40,515 nucleotides of DNA from Clostridiales bacterium (GTDB lineage: Bacteria; Bacillota; Clostridia; Lachnospirales; Lachnospiraceae): contig JAGZJZ010000058.1 in NCBI GenBank assembly GCA_018365455.1, positions 1 to 40,515 on the forward strand, read 5' to 3'. The notes under the pieces are model-generated. The model had not been told where the DNA came from, searched no databases, and saw nothing but the letters and a program-made list of their open reading frames with translations. Made by a program: the position numbers and the translations under genes. This document shows positions 15,730 through 24,722 of this stretch, piece after piece. Within the stretch, counting starts at the first letter, position 1. Every line of letters begins with the position of its first letter.

Positions 15730-16968
15730 TTATGATAATGGATATTTTTCGGTGAGACTCCGTACAAGTGCCAAAGCTTTGTCATGGTTTTCTTCCGGTG
15801 ACTGAAGCATCATTGCAATTGCATCTGCAATCACATCCATATCCGCTTCTACCATACCTCTGGCGGTAACTGCAGGTGTTCCAAGCCTTACACCGCTTGT
15901 TACAAATGCTGACTGAGGATCATTTGGAATGGTATTCTTATTGCAGGTGATATTCACACTGTCTAAAATCTTCTCAACTGCTTTTCCGGTCTGTCCAAGA
16001 ACGGATAAGTCAACCAGCATCAGGTGATTGTCCGTACCGCCGGATACAATCTTAATACCGCGGTTCATCAGTCCCTTGCTCAGCGCCTGGGCATTCTTAA
16101 CTATATTTCTCTGATATTCTTTATATTCATCGGATAATGCTTCTTTAAAGCAGACTGCTTTTGCTGCAATCACATGCATCAGAGGACCTCCCTGGATTCC
16201 AGGAAATACTGCTTTATTGAAGTTGAATTTTTTAGCTGTTTCTTCACTGCATAAAATCAAACCACCACGTGGTCCGCGAAGTGTCTTGTGTGTAGTCGTA
16301 GTTACTACATCAGCGTATGGGATTGGGCTTGGATGAACTCCGGCTGCTACCAGTCCTGCAATATGTGCCATATCCACCATCAGATATGCATTTACTTCGT
16401 CTGCAATCTCACGGAACTTCTTAAAGTCGATGGTTCTTGCATATGCGCTTGCACCTGCAACTATCATTTTGGGTTTTGATTCCAGGGCAATTCTTCTTAC
16501 TTCTTCATAATCAATGAAACCTTCATCATTTACTCCATAAGGAACTGCATTAAAATAGGCACCGGACATATTAGCCGGGCTTCCATGTGTCAGATGTCCG
16601 CCGTGTGCGAGATTCATTCCCATCACGGTATCCCCTGGCTTTAACATTGCAAAAAATACAGCCATATTCGCCTGTGCGCCGGAATGGGGCTGAACATTTG
16701 CATAGGTACATCCAAAAATCTCTTTTGCTCTTTCTATGGCCAGATTTTCAACAACATCCACACATTCGCATCCGCCGTAATAACGCTTTCCCGGATACCC
16801 TTCTGCATATTTGTTTGTCAGCGGACTTCCCATTGCCGCCATTACTGCCTTGCTAACCCAGTTTTCTGATGCGATCAACTCTATGTGGCTGTTCTGCCGC
16901 TCTTGTTCTGCTTCAATTGCCGATGCCACTTCTGGGTCTACTGACCTTACTTCATCCAGTGAATACAT
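15730..16968 (-). CDS. glyA: serine hydroxymethyltransferase
   Basis: This PLP enzyme interconverts serine and tetrahydrofolate with glycine and 5,10-methylene-tetrahydrofolate, the main source of cytoplasmic one-carbon units. The 412 residues match the usual length. The PLP lysine is in VVTTTTHKTLRGPRGG (Lys228), the aspartate that pairs with PLP is in MVDMAHIAGLVA, and the N-terminal IELIASENWVSKAV motif is intact. It is a single-gene unit: a strong promoter lies upstream at 17009-17037 and a terminator follows. The AGGAG site (TTAGGAGGATTTAAGT) supports the ATG at 16968. Confidence 0.98.
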   Translation of the reverse strand: MYSLDEVRSVDPEVASAIEAEQERQNSHIELIASENWVSKAVMAAMGSPLTNKYAEGYPGKRYYGGCECVDVVENLAIERAKEIFGCTYANVQPHSGAQANMAVFFAMLKPGDTVMGMNLAHGGHLTHGSPANMSGAYFNAVPYGVNDEGFIDYEEVRRIALESKPKMIVAGASAYARTIDFKKFREIADEVNAYLMVDMAHIAGLVAAGVHPSPIPYADVVTTTTHKTLRGPRGGLILCSEETAKKFNFNKAVFPGIQGGPLMHVIAAKAVCFKEALSDEYKEYQRNIVKNAQALSKGLMNRGIKIVSGGTDNHLMLVDLSVLGQTGKAVEKILDSVNITCNKNTIPNDPQSAFVTSGVRLGTPAVTARGMVEADMDVIADAIAMMLQSPEENHDKALALVRSLTEKYPLS

Positions 16969-17008
16969 ACTTAAATCCTCCTAAGATATTTTAACACATT
17001 GCAGTATT

Positions 17009-17037
17009 AATATATCGGTTTTTTCAAAAATTGTCAA
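17009..17037 (-). promoter_or_regulatory. glyA promoter
   Basis: Consensus TTGACA (17032-17037) and TATATT (17009-17014) with a 17-base spacer lie on the minus strand about 40 bases upstream of glyA. Its -35 is half of an inverted repeat shared with the divergent promoter. Confidence 0.8.
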
Positions 17038-17042
17038 GAGGT

Positions 17043-17071
17043 TTGACAATCTGCCTTTTTTCGTATAAACT
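17043..17071 (+). promoter_or_regulatory. divergent promoter for the DUF1294-lipoprotein pair
   Basis: A plus-strand TTGACA (17043-17048) is followed after 17 bases by TAAACT (17066-17071), a partial -10. Its -35 is five bases from the glyA -35, so the two promoters point away from each other. Confidence 0.5.
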
Positions 17072-17146
17072 ATAGTAGATGACACAGATTCAGTATGAGA
17101 TGAAACTTATTACTAAATTTGTCAAATACTGTCGAAAGGATTTCAC

Positions 17147-17416
17147 ATGTATTCAATTTCAACATTTTATCTTATTCTGATCAATCTCATTGGTTTTATT
17201 TCCATGGGTCTGGATAAGAGCAAAGCAAAGCACGGCAAATGGCGCATAAAGGAACGGACACTTTTTCTCATCGCCCTGGCAGGCGGAAGTATCGGTTCCC
17301 TGTGTGGTATGTATTTTTTTAGACATAAGACAAAACACCGGTCATTCGTTCTTGGAATTCCTGCTATATTACTTTTGCAGGCAGCCGGAATTATTTGTTA
17401 CTATTTTATTTTTTAA
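17147..17416 (+). CDS. DUF1294 family small membrane protein
   Basis: An 89-residue membrane protein with about three helices. It carries the DUF1294 pattern: a DK after the first helix (MGLDKSKAKHGKWRIKERTL), a GG in the second (ALAGGSIGSLCGM), and RHKTKHRSFVLG before the last. The role is unknown; relatives occur alone or fused to cold-shock domains. The ATG at 17147 follows GAAAGGATTTCAC. The lipoprotein gene starts 11 bases after its stop, so the two are probably one transcript. Confidence 0.9.
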   Translation: MYSISTFYLILINLIGFISMGLDKSKAKHGKWRIKERTLFLIALAGGSIGSLCGMYFFRHKTKHRSFVLGIPAILLLQAAGIICYYFIF

Positions 17417-17427
17417 AGGAGACTCTC

Positions 17428-18534
17428 ATGAAGAAACATTCTATCAGATTGTTATTGTCTGTACTTTTTTTATGTGTGATATTTGTCCCTCTCTCAGGCT
17501 GTACGGACAGTGCACCCAAAAAAACCGTAAAAAAAGAATTGAATCTGATCCAGAACCTGGATGAAAATACAATTAAATCTTTCATATCATATGAAGATAT
17601 GGTACATACCCACTCCAGCTCTGAAGAAATCAGCCCGGAAGCAGCAAAGACCATTAAATTATTTTTCAAGAACTTCACTTACAAAATCAAATCGACAAAA
17701 ATTGACGGCGATCATGCTACTGTTGCTGTCGAAATCAAAAATCTTGATACGAATGCACTGGCAAAGGATCTCTGCAAAGCCCTCATCGCCCAAAGTGCTT
17801 CCTTAGAGAATGAATCCCAGGAAATCTCCGGTTTAACTCCCTATTTCACTTTATTACACGATTTTTTATCCAGGAACAGCTATGACCTGATCACGACAAC
17901 TGCAGAAATTTCACTTACCCGAAACGATGATGTCTGGTCCATTGACAATTCACCGGAATTGGAAGATGCTCTGGTCAGCGGATTTGTTTCCCATTTGAAA
18001 GATCCTTTTCTGATTACACCGGAAGAAGTACTGTCAATTTATATGGACAGCTTTAAAAAGCTGGATGCCAAGGGCTGGGTACAGTATCTGGGCATGGAAG
18101 ATATCTTCGCTACCGGCAATGCGATCTATCCGGACATTGACCTGGCTTTGGCTTCTCAGATTGAGAAATATTTTGATTATCAGATACACAGCTCCACACA
18201 AAATGACAACTCTGCCACTGTCAATGTGGATATTACCAGCCTGGACCTGGAAAGTGTACTTCATACATACCGAAACCTGCTTATGAAATATGCCAATACA
18301 ACCGCTGCAATCCGTGCTACGGATTCGGAATTATCGGACAAGACTTCTTCCTATCTCTTAGAGGCCTTAAAGGATAACAAACAGACATTGACCAAAAATA
18401 TTGAACTCAAGCTGGTAAATGACGGCTCCAGCTGGGTACTGCAGCTCAATGACGGCTTTTCTGATACCCTTCTTGGTGATATCAGTTCTGCGGTTTCCGC
18501 GTTCAGCCAGCCGGAAAGTGAAGAAAATTCGTAA
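17428..18534 (+). CDS. lipoprotein with duplicated DUF5105/DUF4878-like domains
   Basis: A 368-residue secreted lipoprotein. The signal peptide MKKHSIRLLLSVLFLCVIF ends in a lipobox, LSGC (lipidated Cys25). The mature part has two tandem modules of about 150-170 residues. Each runs from a helix-rich start (LIQNLDENTIKSFISYEDM; DSFKKLDAKGWVQYLGMEDI) to a strand-rich core (STKIDGDHATVAVEIKNLD; SSTQNDNSATVNVDITSLD) and an end with a tryptophan. This resembles NTF2-like DUF5105/DUF4878 domains of Firmicutes lipoproteins. The function is unknown. AAAGGAG at 17415-17421 selects the ATG at 17428 over an earlier ATG at 17395 inside the DUF1294 gene. Confidence 0.8.
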   Translation: MKKHSIRLLLSVLFLCVIFVPLSGCTDSAPKKTVKKELNLIQNLDENTIKSFISYEDMVHTHSSSEEISPEAAKTIKLFFKNFTYKIKSTKIDGDHATVAVEIKNLDTNALAKDLCKALIAQSASLENESQEISGLTPYFTLLHDFLSRNSYDLITTTAEISLTRNDDVWSIDNSPELEDALVSGFVSHLKDPFLITPEEVLSIYMDSFKKLDAKGWVQYLGMEDIFATGNAIYPDIDLALASQIEKYFDYQIHSSTQNDNSATVNVDITSLDLESVLHTYRNLLMKYANTTAAIRATDSELSDKTSSYLLEALKDNKQTLTKNIELKLVNDGSSWVLQLNDGFSDTLLGDISSAVSAFSQPESEENS

Positions 18535-18584
18535 GGAAACCAACACTGCCTGCACAGATTTGCAGCAGATGGGCAGTTAATGAA

Positions 18585-18675
18585 ACAAAAAAGAAACTGC
18601 ATACAGATCGAGGTGTCCAGATCGTTAGATAAACTCTAATGATCGTATGCCGGATCTGATACAGTTTCTTTTTAT
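18585..18675. terminator. bidirectional terminator between convergent genes
   Basis: AAAAAAGAAACTG (ending 18599) pairs with CAGTTTCTTTTT (from 18662), and CAGATC pairs with GATCTG just inside. A- and T-tracts on the two sides allow it to end the lipoprotein transcript (plus) and the surface-protein transcript (minus). Confidence 0.8.
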
Positions 18676-18676
18676 T

Positions 18677-21133
18677 TTATTTTACTTTTATCGTGGCTGC
18701 TTTACTGTATGATCCGTAAATGCGCTTATTGGCGGAGTCCATTTTGTAAGCACGTACTTTTACATAATATCTACTTCCGCTTTTCAGTTTCTTCACGGTC
18801 TTATTCAGCAACCCGGTATTTAATGTCTTTTTATTTTTTGTAAAAGAAGAATTCGTTGCATATAGAATCTGGTAGCCCTTTGCATCCTTTACTTCTTTTG
18901 TTGACACAACCATCCGGGTCTTTGTTGTACTGGACAGGCTGATCCCGGATACCTTTTTTACTTTAACCTTTGTCCACTGGGCATAAATCGTACGGTTCTT
19001 TGCGGATTTAATCTTTTTATCAGACGTAATTTTGCTTCCGCCCTTTTTCTTGGTGTACCATCCTTTAAACTCATATCCTGCCCGTTTGGCAGATGGCAGA
19101 GTACCATAGAATGAACCATATTTAATCGTCTTGGAATCTTTACTAGATTTACCACCGTTTCCGTTAAACTTCAGCACATAATCCAGTTTCGAAGGTATGG
19201 TTACCTTATTACCCTTTTTTACCTTATCGTTACCGATGCCCTTTGACTCTACAATTTCGTTGATATTCCTGCAATTCTTTCCGTAATCGAGGGTTAGGCC
19301 AGATCCATTAATTCCAGCATTCTGAAAAGCCTTAGAGTAAGCTTCTAATCCATCTATTTCATCGTCTTCCCCATACATCGCATCTTCATAGATTGGTTCT
19401 CTCAAATCGGCATTGATAGTAAGTTTCCCTTGAAGATTAACACAACCCTCAAATGTACGTATCATATTGTAAACACTCTTCGGTATATTCGGAGCCTGGC
19501 GTAAGCTGGTGCAGCCTGTAAAAGTTCCCATCATGTCTTTAACATTATTTGAGATTGCATAAACTTGAGATAATTTACTGCATCCGTAAAATGTATAGCG
19601 CATAGCCGTCACGGAATCCGGAATTTCTGTTGCTGTGATCAAGGAACTGCACCCCTGGAATGTACGAACCATTTCTTTCACACCACTAGGTATGGACGGT
19701 GTATTTGTTAAACTCATGCAATTATAGAATGTCATATACAAAGATTTAACCCCTTTTGGTATAGACGGTGCTTTTTTTAAACTTTCACATCCACTGAATG
19801 TATTTGTTAAATCTCTTACTTTTTCCGGAATCTTTGGTGCATCTTCCATACTGGTACAATCAGAAAACGTGTAAAATAAACTTTTTACATTTCCTGGCAG
19901 TACTGGTGCATTCTTTAGTTTCTTACATCCTGAGAAAGTCTCATTTAAATTCGTAACTCCTGAAGGTATTTTAGGGGATTCTATGAGATTTTCACAGCCG
20001 GAAAAAGTCTCTTCCATATTTGTGACACCGGATGGTATAGACGGTGCAGACGTAACCTTTACACAGCCTTTCAGATATCCTGCTATATTTTTAACCTTCT
20101 TTGGTATGGATGGTGCTTTTTCCAGATTGCTGCATCCTGAAAAAGCATACGATATCCCTTTAGCACTTGCTGGAATTGCCGGTGCCATTGTTATACTGAT
20201 GCAATCCTGGAATGCTCCATTCAAATACTCCGCTTTTGAAGGTATGTCCGGAATTTCCAGTAAATTCGTACATCCCAAAAAAATATACGATAAATCAGTA
20301 GCACTCTCTGGTAAATCAGCCACCTCTTTCAGCGCTGTACATCCGTAAAATGCACTGCTTATATCTTTTAAATTTTTGTTCCGGGGCCAGTCAGAAAATT
20401 TCTCCATACTGCTGCAATCCCAAAATACGCTATTCAGATTTACTACGCTGTCAGGGATACCTGTTACAGACTGTAGCTTTCTGCATTTTGCAAATGCAAA
20501 CTGCATATTATTATCTTCAAACTTCACTCCGTTTTCAAACTGAACAGATGTTATCTGACTATTTTTCGCAAATACTCCGTTTTTCCCCCTGTCTCCTGTT
20601 TTTCCTACCACAATGCCATACTCCGCATTACTGATTTTTACTTTATTCGGGACAACCACTTTGAGATCACTGCCAATATATTTCCGAAGAGTTACCGTCT
20701 TCGTCTTTTCATTGACATCATAGTTCCATTTACTTGAAAAATTCTCAGTCTGAACCTGCGTTTCTGTTTCGGTCTTACCTTCAGTGGTTGACTCCGTTTC
20801 TTTCGTCCGGTTGAAAACCTCTGTATCCGGTATAGCTTCCGTAGCTGCCAGCCCTTCTGTCTCAATTTCATCCGGAATCTCCGTTCCCACTGTGATTCCC
20901 CCGGATTCCGGCTCCGTCAGGGATTCCGTCTCCATATTATTATCTGCCTTGCTTTTCTCCCCGGGTTCTTCACGTAGCACATCATTTTCCTTAAGCTTTC
21001 CCACATTAGCTGCCTGTTCTGTTTCGCTCTGCAATTCTGCATGATCCGCTAATACAGTGATACCGGAAGTAGAAATGAGCGACGCACTAAGCAGAATGCT
21101 CATAATTCGTTTTCCTTGTTTCCATCTTTTCAT
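18677..21133 (-). CDS. BspA-like leucine-rich-repeat surface protein with InlB B-repeat and Fn3-like domain
   Basis: An 818-residue secreted protein. The signal peptide spans about residues 1-30 (ending near TVLADHA). A Glu/Thr-rich linker (31-135) precedes about 18 repeats of a 23-residue unit with consensus IPSGVTNLxxTFxGCxxLxxAP, the BspA/TpLRR type seen in gut and oral bacteria. An InlB B-repeat (Listeria-Bacteroides repeat) follows at about 654-727 (YEFKGWYTKKKGGSKI, then TIYAQW). A fibronectin-III-like domain covers 728-818. There is no LPxTG motif, so wall attachment may be non-covalent. Adhesion to host or other bacteria is the usual proposal. The ATG at 21133 has AGAAAGGAAG upstream; the frame is open to 21226. 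Confidence 0.85.
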   Translation of the reverse strand: MKRWKQGKRIMSILLSASLISTSGITVLADHAELQSETEQAANVGKLKENDVLREEPGEKSKADNNMETESLTEPESGGITVGTEIPDEIETEGLAATEAIPDTEVFNRTKETESTTEGKTETETQVQTENFSSKWNYDVNEKTKTVTLRKYIGSDLKVVVPNKVKISNAEYGIVVGKTGDRGKNGVFAKNSQITSVQFENGVKFEDNNMQFAFAKCRKLQSVTGIPDSVVNLNSVFWDCSSMEKFSDWPRNKNLKDISSAFYGCTALKEVADLPESATDLSYIFLGCTNLLEIPDIPSKAEYLNGAFQDCISITMAPAIPASAKGISYAFSGCSNLEKAPSIPKKVKNIAGYLKGCVKVTSAPSIPSGVTNMEETFSGCENLIESPKIPSGVTNLNETFSGCKKLKNAPVLPGNVKSLFYTFSDCTSMEDAPKIPEKVRDLTNTFSGCESLKKAPSIPKGVKSLYMTFYNCMSLTNTPSIPSGVKEMVRTFQGCSSLITATEIPDSVTAMRYTFYGCSKLSQVYAISNNVKDMMGTFTGCTSLRQAPNIPKSVYNMIRTFEGCVNLQGKLTINADLREPIYEDAMYGEDDEIDGLEAYSKAFQNAGINGSGLTLDYGKNCRNINEIVESKGIGNDKVKKGNKVTIPSKLDYVLKFNGNGGKSSKDSKTIKYGSFYGTLPSAKRAGYEFKGWYTKKKGGSKITSDKKIKSAKNRTIYAQWTKVKVKKVSGISLSSTTKTRMVVSTKEVKDAKGYQILYATNSSFTKNKKTLNTGLLNKTVKKLKSGSRYYVKVRAYKMDSANKRIYGSYSKAATIKVK

Positions 21134-21290
21134 AACCCACGCTTCCTTTCTGATCGTATGTACAATCTCTGTTCTCACAAAAGTACCGTAAAGTGTACTT
21201 ATCTGATATACCATTACGAATATCAAATATTTATCACACTTCTACACAGAAAATTATAACATAGTTTCCAGAAATTTAAACCCATTTTTA

Positions 21291-22583
21291 TCAATTTTTA
21301 CCAGATAATCTATTTGAATTGTCCAAAAACACGCTTTTGTCTACATTTCCTTCCTGATGTGCCACAATTGTAGTACACACAGCATCACCGGTTATGTTGA
21401 CAGCAGTCCTTACCATGTCCAGAATACGGTCTATCCCCATAATCAGTGCAATCCCTTCTACCGGGAGTCCAACTGCCTGGAAAACCATGGACAGCGTAAT
21501 CAGCCCCACGCCTGGAACTCCCGCTGTACCAATGGAAGCCAGGGTGGCTGTAGCGATTACAGTCAGATAATCCTGCATGGACAGTCCGATCCCAAAAGCC
21601 TGGGCAACGAATACCACCGCTGCTCCCTGCATAATGGCAGTGCCATCCATATTAATCGTAGCTCCCAGTGGTATTGTAAATGAAGAAATCTGCTTGGATA
21701 CCCCCATTTCGTTTTCCAGCGTTTCAATGGAAAACGGGATCGTAGCATTGGAAGTGGCTGTAGAAAAAGCAAATCCCATGACTGGCAGAAACTTGCGTAT
21801 AAAGATAAATGGATTCAATCCCGTAAAGAGCTTTAATAAGATCTGATAGGCGCCGAATCCCTGCAATGCCAATGCCAGCAGCACGGCAAGCATATATTTG
21901 AGCATAGGAACAAAGGCATCAAAACCAATGCCTGCAAATGTTTTTGCTATGAGACAAAAAACACCCAGAGGCGCTGCTTTCATGACGATGCCTGTCATAT
22001 CCATCATAATATCGTTGCACTGGCTCAAGAATTGAGAGACTGTGGAAGCCTTTTCTTTGCGCTTTGCCAAAATAACCCCGATGATCAGCGCAAAGAAGAT
22101 AATCTGCAGCATATTTCCTTCCGCCAATGCAGACACAGGGTTTTGTGGAATGATTCCCAGCAGAGTGTCTGCAAATCCTACCCGGTTTATCTCAGCTGTT
22201 TCCACTTTTTCAATGCTGCCGATATCCAGCCCTCTTCCGGGACTTATGATATTCGCCACACAAAGCGCCAGGGTAATGGCTACTGCTGTGGTAAACAGGT
22301 AGAACAGGATTGTTTTTAATCCTACTTTACCAAGGGTTTTTGTATCCCCAATTGCCATACTGCCGCATACCAGAGAGCAAAATACAAGAGGGACGACCAG
22401 CATCTGCATCGCCCGAAGAAAACCATTTCCGATCACATAAAACAATCCGTCAATGATCACCGCATCTCGTATGAATCCGGACGGTATCCGGTAATGCAGA
22501 ATCACACCTGCTGCTGCACCAGCCAAAAGACTGATAAATATCCAGGTGGTAAGTCCTGGTTTTCTAAAGATTTTTTCTCTCAT
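21291..22583 (-). CDS. dicarboxylate/amino acid:cation symporter (DAACS family)
   Basis: A 430-residue secondary transporter of the GltP/GltT/DctA family, which imports glutamate, aspartate, serine or C4-dicarboxylates with Na+ or H+. Family signatures are intact: the serine-rich re-entrant loop before FSTATSNATIPF, the segment SSFTIPLGATINMDGTA that binds cations, the second re-entrant loop with AGVPGVGLITL, and DRILDMVRTAVNITGD in helix 8. These motifs do not fix the substrate, although the aspartate/asparagine set (DRILD, NITGD) suits acidic amino acids or dicarboxylates. It appears to be a single gene. A terminator ending aspS lies just upstream of it. Confidence 0.93.
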   Translation of the reverse strand: MREKIFRKPGLTTWIFISLLAGAAAGVILHYRIPSGFIRDAVIIDGLFYVIGNGFLRAMQMLVVPLVFCSLVCGSMAIGDTKTLGKVGLKTILFYLFTTAVAITLALCVANIISPGRGLDIGSIEKVETAEINRVGFADTLLGIIPQNPVSALAEGNMLQIIFFALIIGVILAKRKEKASTVSQFLSQCNDIMMDMTGIVMKAAPLGVFCLIAKTFAGIGFDAFVPMLKYMLAVLLALALQGFGAYQILLKLFTGLNPFIFIRKFLPVMGFAFSTATSNATIPFSIETLENEMGVSKQISSFTIPLGATINMDGTAIMQGAAVVFVAQAFGIGLSMQDYLTVIATATLASIGTAGVPGVGLITLSMVFQAVGLPVEGIALIMGIDRILDMVRTAVNITGDAVCTTIVAHQEGNVDKSVFLDNSNRLSGKN

Positions 22584-22626
22584 TGTATATGCCCTCTCTT
22601 TTCCTCCTCTCTATTATCTCCCATTT

Positions 22627-22701
22627 TCGTAAAAAAATAACTATCCGGCTGACGGCAGGATCATTTTCTATGAAATGACCGCCGGCAATCCGGATAGTTC
22701 T
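22627..22701 (-). terminator. rho-independent terminator of aspS
   Basis: On the minus strand AACTATCCGG pairs with CCGGATAGTT around an inner hairpin (GGCGGTCATTTC...GAAAATGATCCTGCC), and ATTTTTTT follows. It begins 10 bases after the aspS stop. Confidence 0.85.
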
Positions 22702-22710
22702 TATCGTTTT

Positions 22711-24519
22711 TTACTCTGTTTCTTTTTCTTCTTCCTGGGGAGCTGCTAATTCCAGTTCCAGTTCCTCTAACTGCTTTTCATCTACAACCCCAGGCGCTCC
22801 GGTCATCAAACAGGATGCATCCTTTACTTTTGGAAATGCAATTACTTCGCGGATACTGTCTTCTTTTGTCATCAGCATGATCAGCCTGTCAAGGCCGAAA
22901 GCCAGCCCTGCGTGAGGCGGTACTCCGTATTTAAATGCATTTAACAGGAATCCGAAACGCTCCTCTGCCTGTTCTTTTGTGAAGCCCAGAACTTCAAACA
23001 TTTTTGCCTGAATATCATTCTGGAAGATTCGGACACTGCCGCCTCCAAGTTCGGTGCCATTTAATACAATGTCATATGCTTTCGCTCTGACAGCACCCGG
23101 ATCCGTATCAATTTTATCTAAATCTTCTTCCATAGGCATGGTAAATGGATGATGCATTGCCGCAAAGCGCTGCGCATCTTCTGACCACTCCAGAAGTGGG
23201 AACTCCGTTACCCAGAGGAATTTATAATCGTCCTTAGAGAGAATTCCCATATTCTTTGCAATCTCAAGGCGAAGATTTCCCAATACATCCCAGACAACCT
23301 TATTTTTATCCGCTGCAAATAACAGTAAATCTCCAGGTTCTCCGTCCATGGCTACAACGATTGCTTTTAATTCCTCTTCTGTCATAAATTTCGCAAAGGA
23401 AGACTTAAATGTGCCGTCCGGATTGATCACCAGATAAGCAAGGCCTTTGGCACCATAGCCTTTGGCAAATTCAACCAATGCATCTATTTTCTTACGCGGC
23501 ATACTTCCCTGCCCTTTGGCATTGATGCCCCGTACACTTCCACCGTTATCAAGAGCCCCTTTAAATACCACGAACCCGCAGTCCTTTACCACTTCCGATA
23601 TATCATTTAATTCCATGCCAAAACGGATGTCCGGTTTATCAGAGCCGTAACGGTCCATTGCATCCTGCCATGTCATTCTAGGAATCGGAAGGGGAACATC
23701 GACACCGATGGCTTCCCTGAAGATCTTCGCCAGCAGTCTTTCGTTTACTTCAATGACGTCATCAATGTCTACAAAAGACAGCTCCATATCGATCTGTGTA
23801 AATTCCGGCTGTCTGTCAGCTCGTAAATCCTCATCACGGAAACATTTTGCAATCTGGAAGTAACGGTCATAACCGGAGCACATTAGCAGCTGCTTAAACA
23901 ACTGGGGTGACTGGGGAAGGGCATAGAAGTTACCTGGATGCACACGGCTTGGTACCAGATAATCACGAGCGCCTTCCGGAGTGCTCTTTATTAAAATCGG
24001 TGTTTCTATTTCCAGGAAGCCTTCTTCTGCAAGAAAGGTACGTACAGAAGTAGCCACCTTACTTCTTAACATCAGATTTCTCTGAAGATTTGGTCTTCTA
24101 AGATCTAAATAGCGGTATTTCAAACGAAGCTCATCCTTGGTCTGGATGTTCTCCTCTACCGGGAAAGGCGGTGTATCTGATTCAGAAAGAATACGAAGTT
24201 CCGTAGCGCGAAGCTCCCATTCTCCCGTAGCCAGATGTTCATTTACCGCTCCGGAACGGTTTTCTAAAATTCCTTTGACTGCTATAACAAACTCACTGCG
24301 CAACTTTCCGGCTTTTTCAAATCCCTCTGTACCAATATCATTTTCATCAAATACAATCTGAAGTAACCCGGAACGATCTCTCAGATCCACAAAGATCAGG
24401 CTTCCAAGATTTCTCCTTTTCTGTACCCAGCCCATTGCAATGATCTCGGTACCAATTTCGGTCTTTGTAACCTCGGCACATCTGTGTGTTCTCTTTAGGC
24501 CTTTCATTGATTCTGCCAT
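22711..24519 (-). CDS. aspS: aspartate--tRNA ligase
   Basis: Class II aminoacyl-tRNA synthetase that charges tRNA-Asp. The 602-residue length is typical of the bacterial type with the GAD insertion. The N-terminal OB-fold anticodon-binding domain (about 1-110; GWVQKRRNLGSLIFVDLRDR) is followed by the catalytic core with class II motif 2 (FRDEDLRADRQPEFTQID) and motif 3 (GLAFGLDRLIMLM). The C-terminal Glu-rich tail (EEEKETE) is short. Whether it is discriminating or also charges tRNA-Asn was not determined. GGAGG eight bases upstream supports the ATG at 24519. Repeat copy A lies between it and hisS. Confidence 0.98.
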   Translation of the reverse strand: MAESMKGLKRTHRCAEVTKTEIGTEIIAMGWVQKRRNLGSLIFVDLRDRSGLLQIVFDENDIGTEGFEKAGKLRSEFVIAVKGILENRSGAVNEHLATGEWELRATELRILSESDTPPFPVEENIQTKDELRLKYRYLDLRRPNLQRNLMLRSKVATSVRTFLAEEGFLEIETPILIKSTPEGARDYLVPSRVHPGNFYALPQSPQLFKQLLMCSGYDRYFQIAKCFRDEDLRADRQPEFTQIDMELSFVDIDDVIEVNERLLAKIFREAIGVDVPLPIPRMTWQDAMDRYGSDKPDIRFGMELNDISEVVKDCGFVVFKGALDNGGSVRGINAKGQGSMPRKKIDALVEFAKGYGAKGLAYLVINPDGTFKSSFAKFMTEEELKAIVVAMDGEPGDLLLFAADKNKVVWDVLGNLRLEIAKNMGILSKDDYKFLWVTEFPLLEWSEDAQRFAAMHHPFTMPMEEDLDKIDTDPGAVRAKAYDIVLNGTELGGGSVRIFQNDIQAKMFEVLGFTKEQAEERFGFLLNAFKYGVPPHAGLAFGLDRLIMLMTKEDSIREVIAFPKVKDASCLMTGAPGVVDEKQLEELELELAAPQEEEKETE

Positions 24520-24570
24520 TTAACTTATCCTCCATCATCAAAGCGGATCCTTACATCCACCTTGTTACTT

Positions 24571-24669
24571 TTTATTCCCGCGAGCAGTCGTCAAACGGAC
24601 ACGCTGTCGCGTCCATTTGGCAACTGCCGCAAGGATCAAAAAACCCGTTGCTTGCAGCGGGGTTTTTGA
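24571..24669 (-). repeat. dispersed palindromic repeat, copy A (hisS-aspS gap)
   Basis: A GC-rich element of about 99 bp in an AT-rich gap. Reading the plus strand, it starts TTTATTCCCGCGAGCAG, folds into an imperfect hairpin of about 27 base pairs whose apex is GGACACG-CTGT-CGCGTCC, and ends in the terminator-like stem CCCCG...CGGGG flanked by A- and T-tracts. It is 52 bases upstream of the aspS start and 54 bases after the hisS stop, so its terminator part would end hisS transcripts. Copies B and C have the same orientation. Confidence 0.85.
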
Positions 24670-24722
24670 ATTCAATACGATCCAAAACCTGAAAATTCAT
24701 TTATTCTTTCTGAGAATACCTG

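Noticed and set aside
24571..24669. Copy A read as a T-box or other aminoacyl-tRNA-synthetase riboswitch for aspS
   Set aside because: It lacks the AGGGTGGNACCGCG motif and the same element occurs before apt and a DUF1540 gene, so it is a dispersed repeat and not a tRNA sensor.
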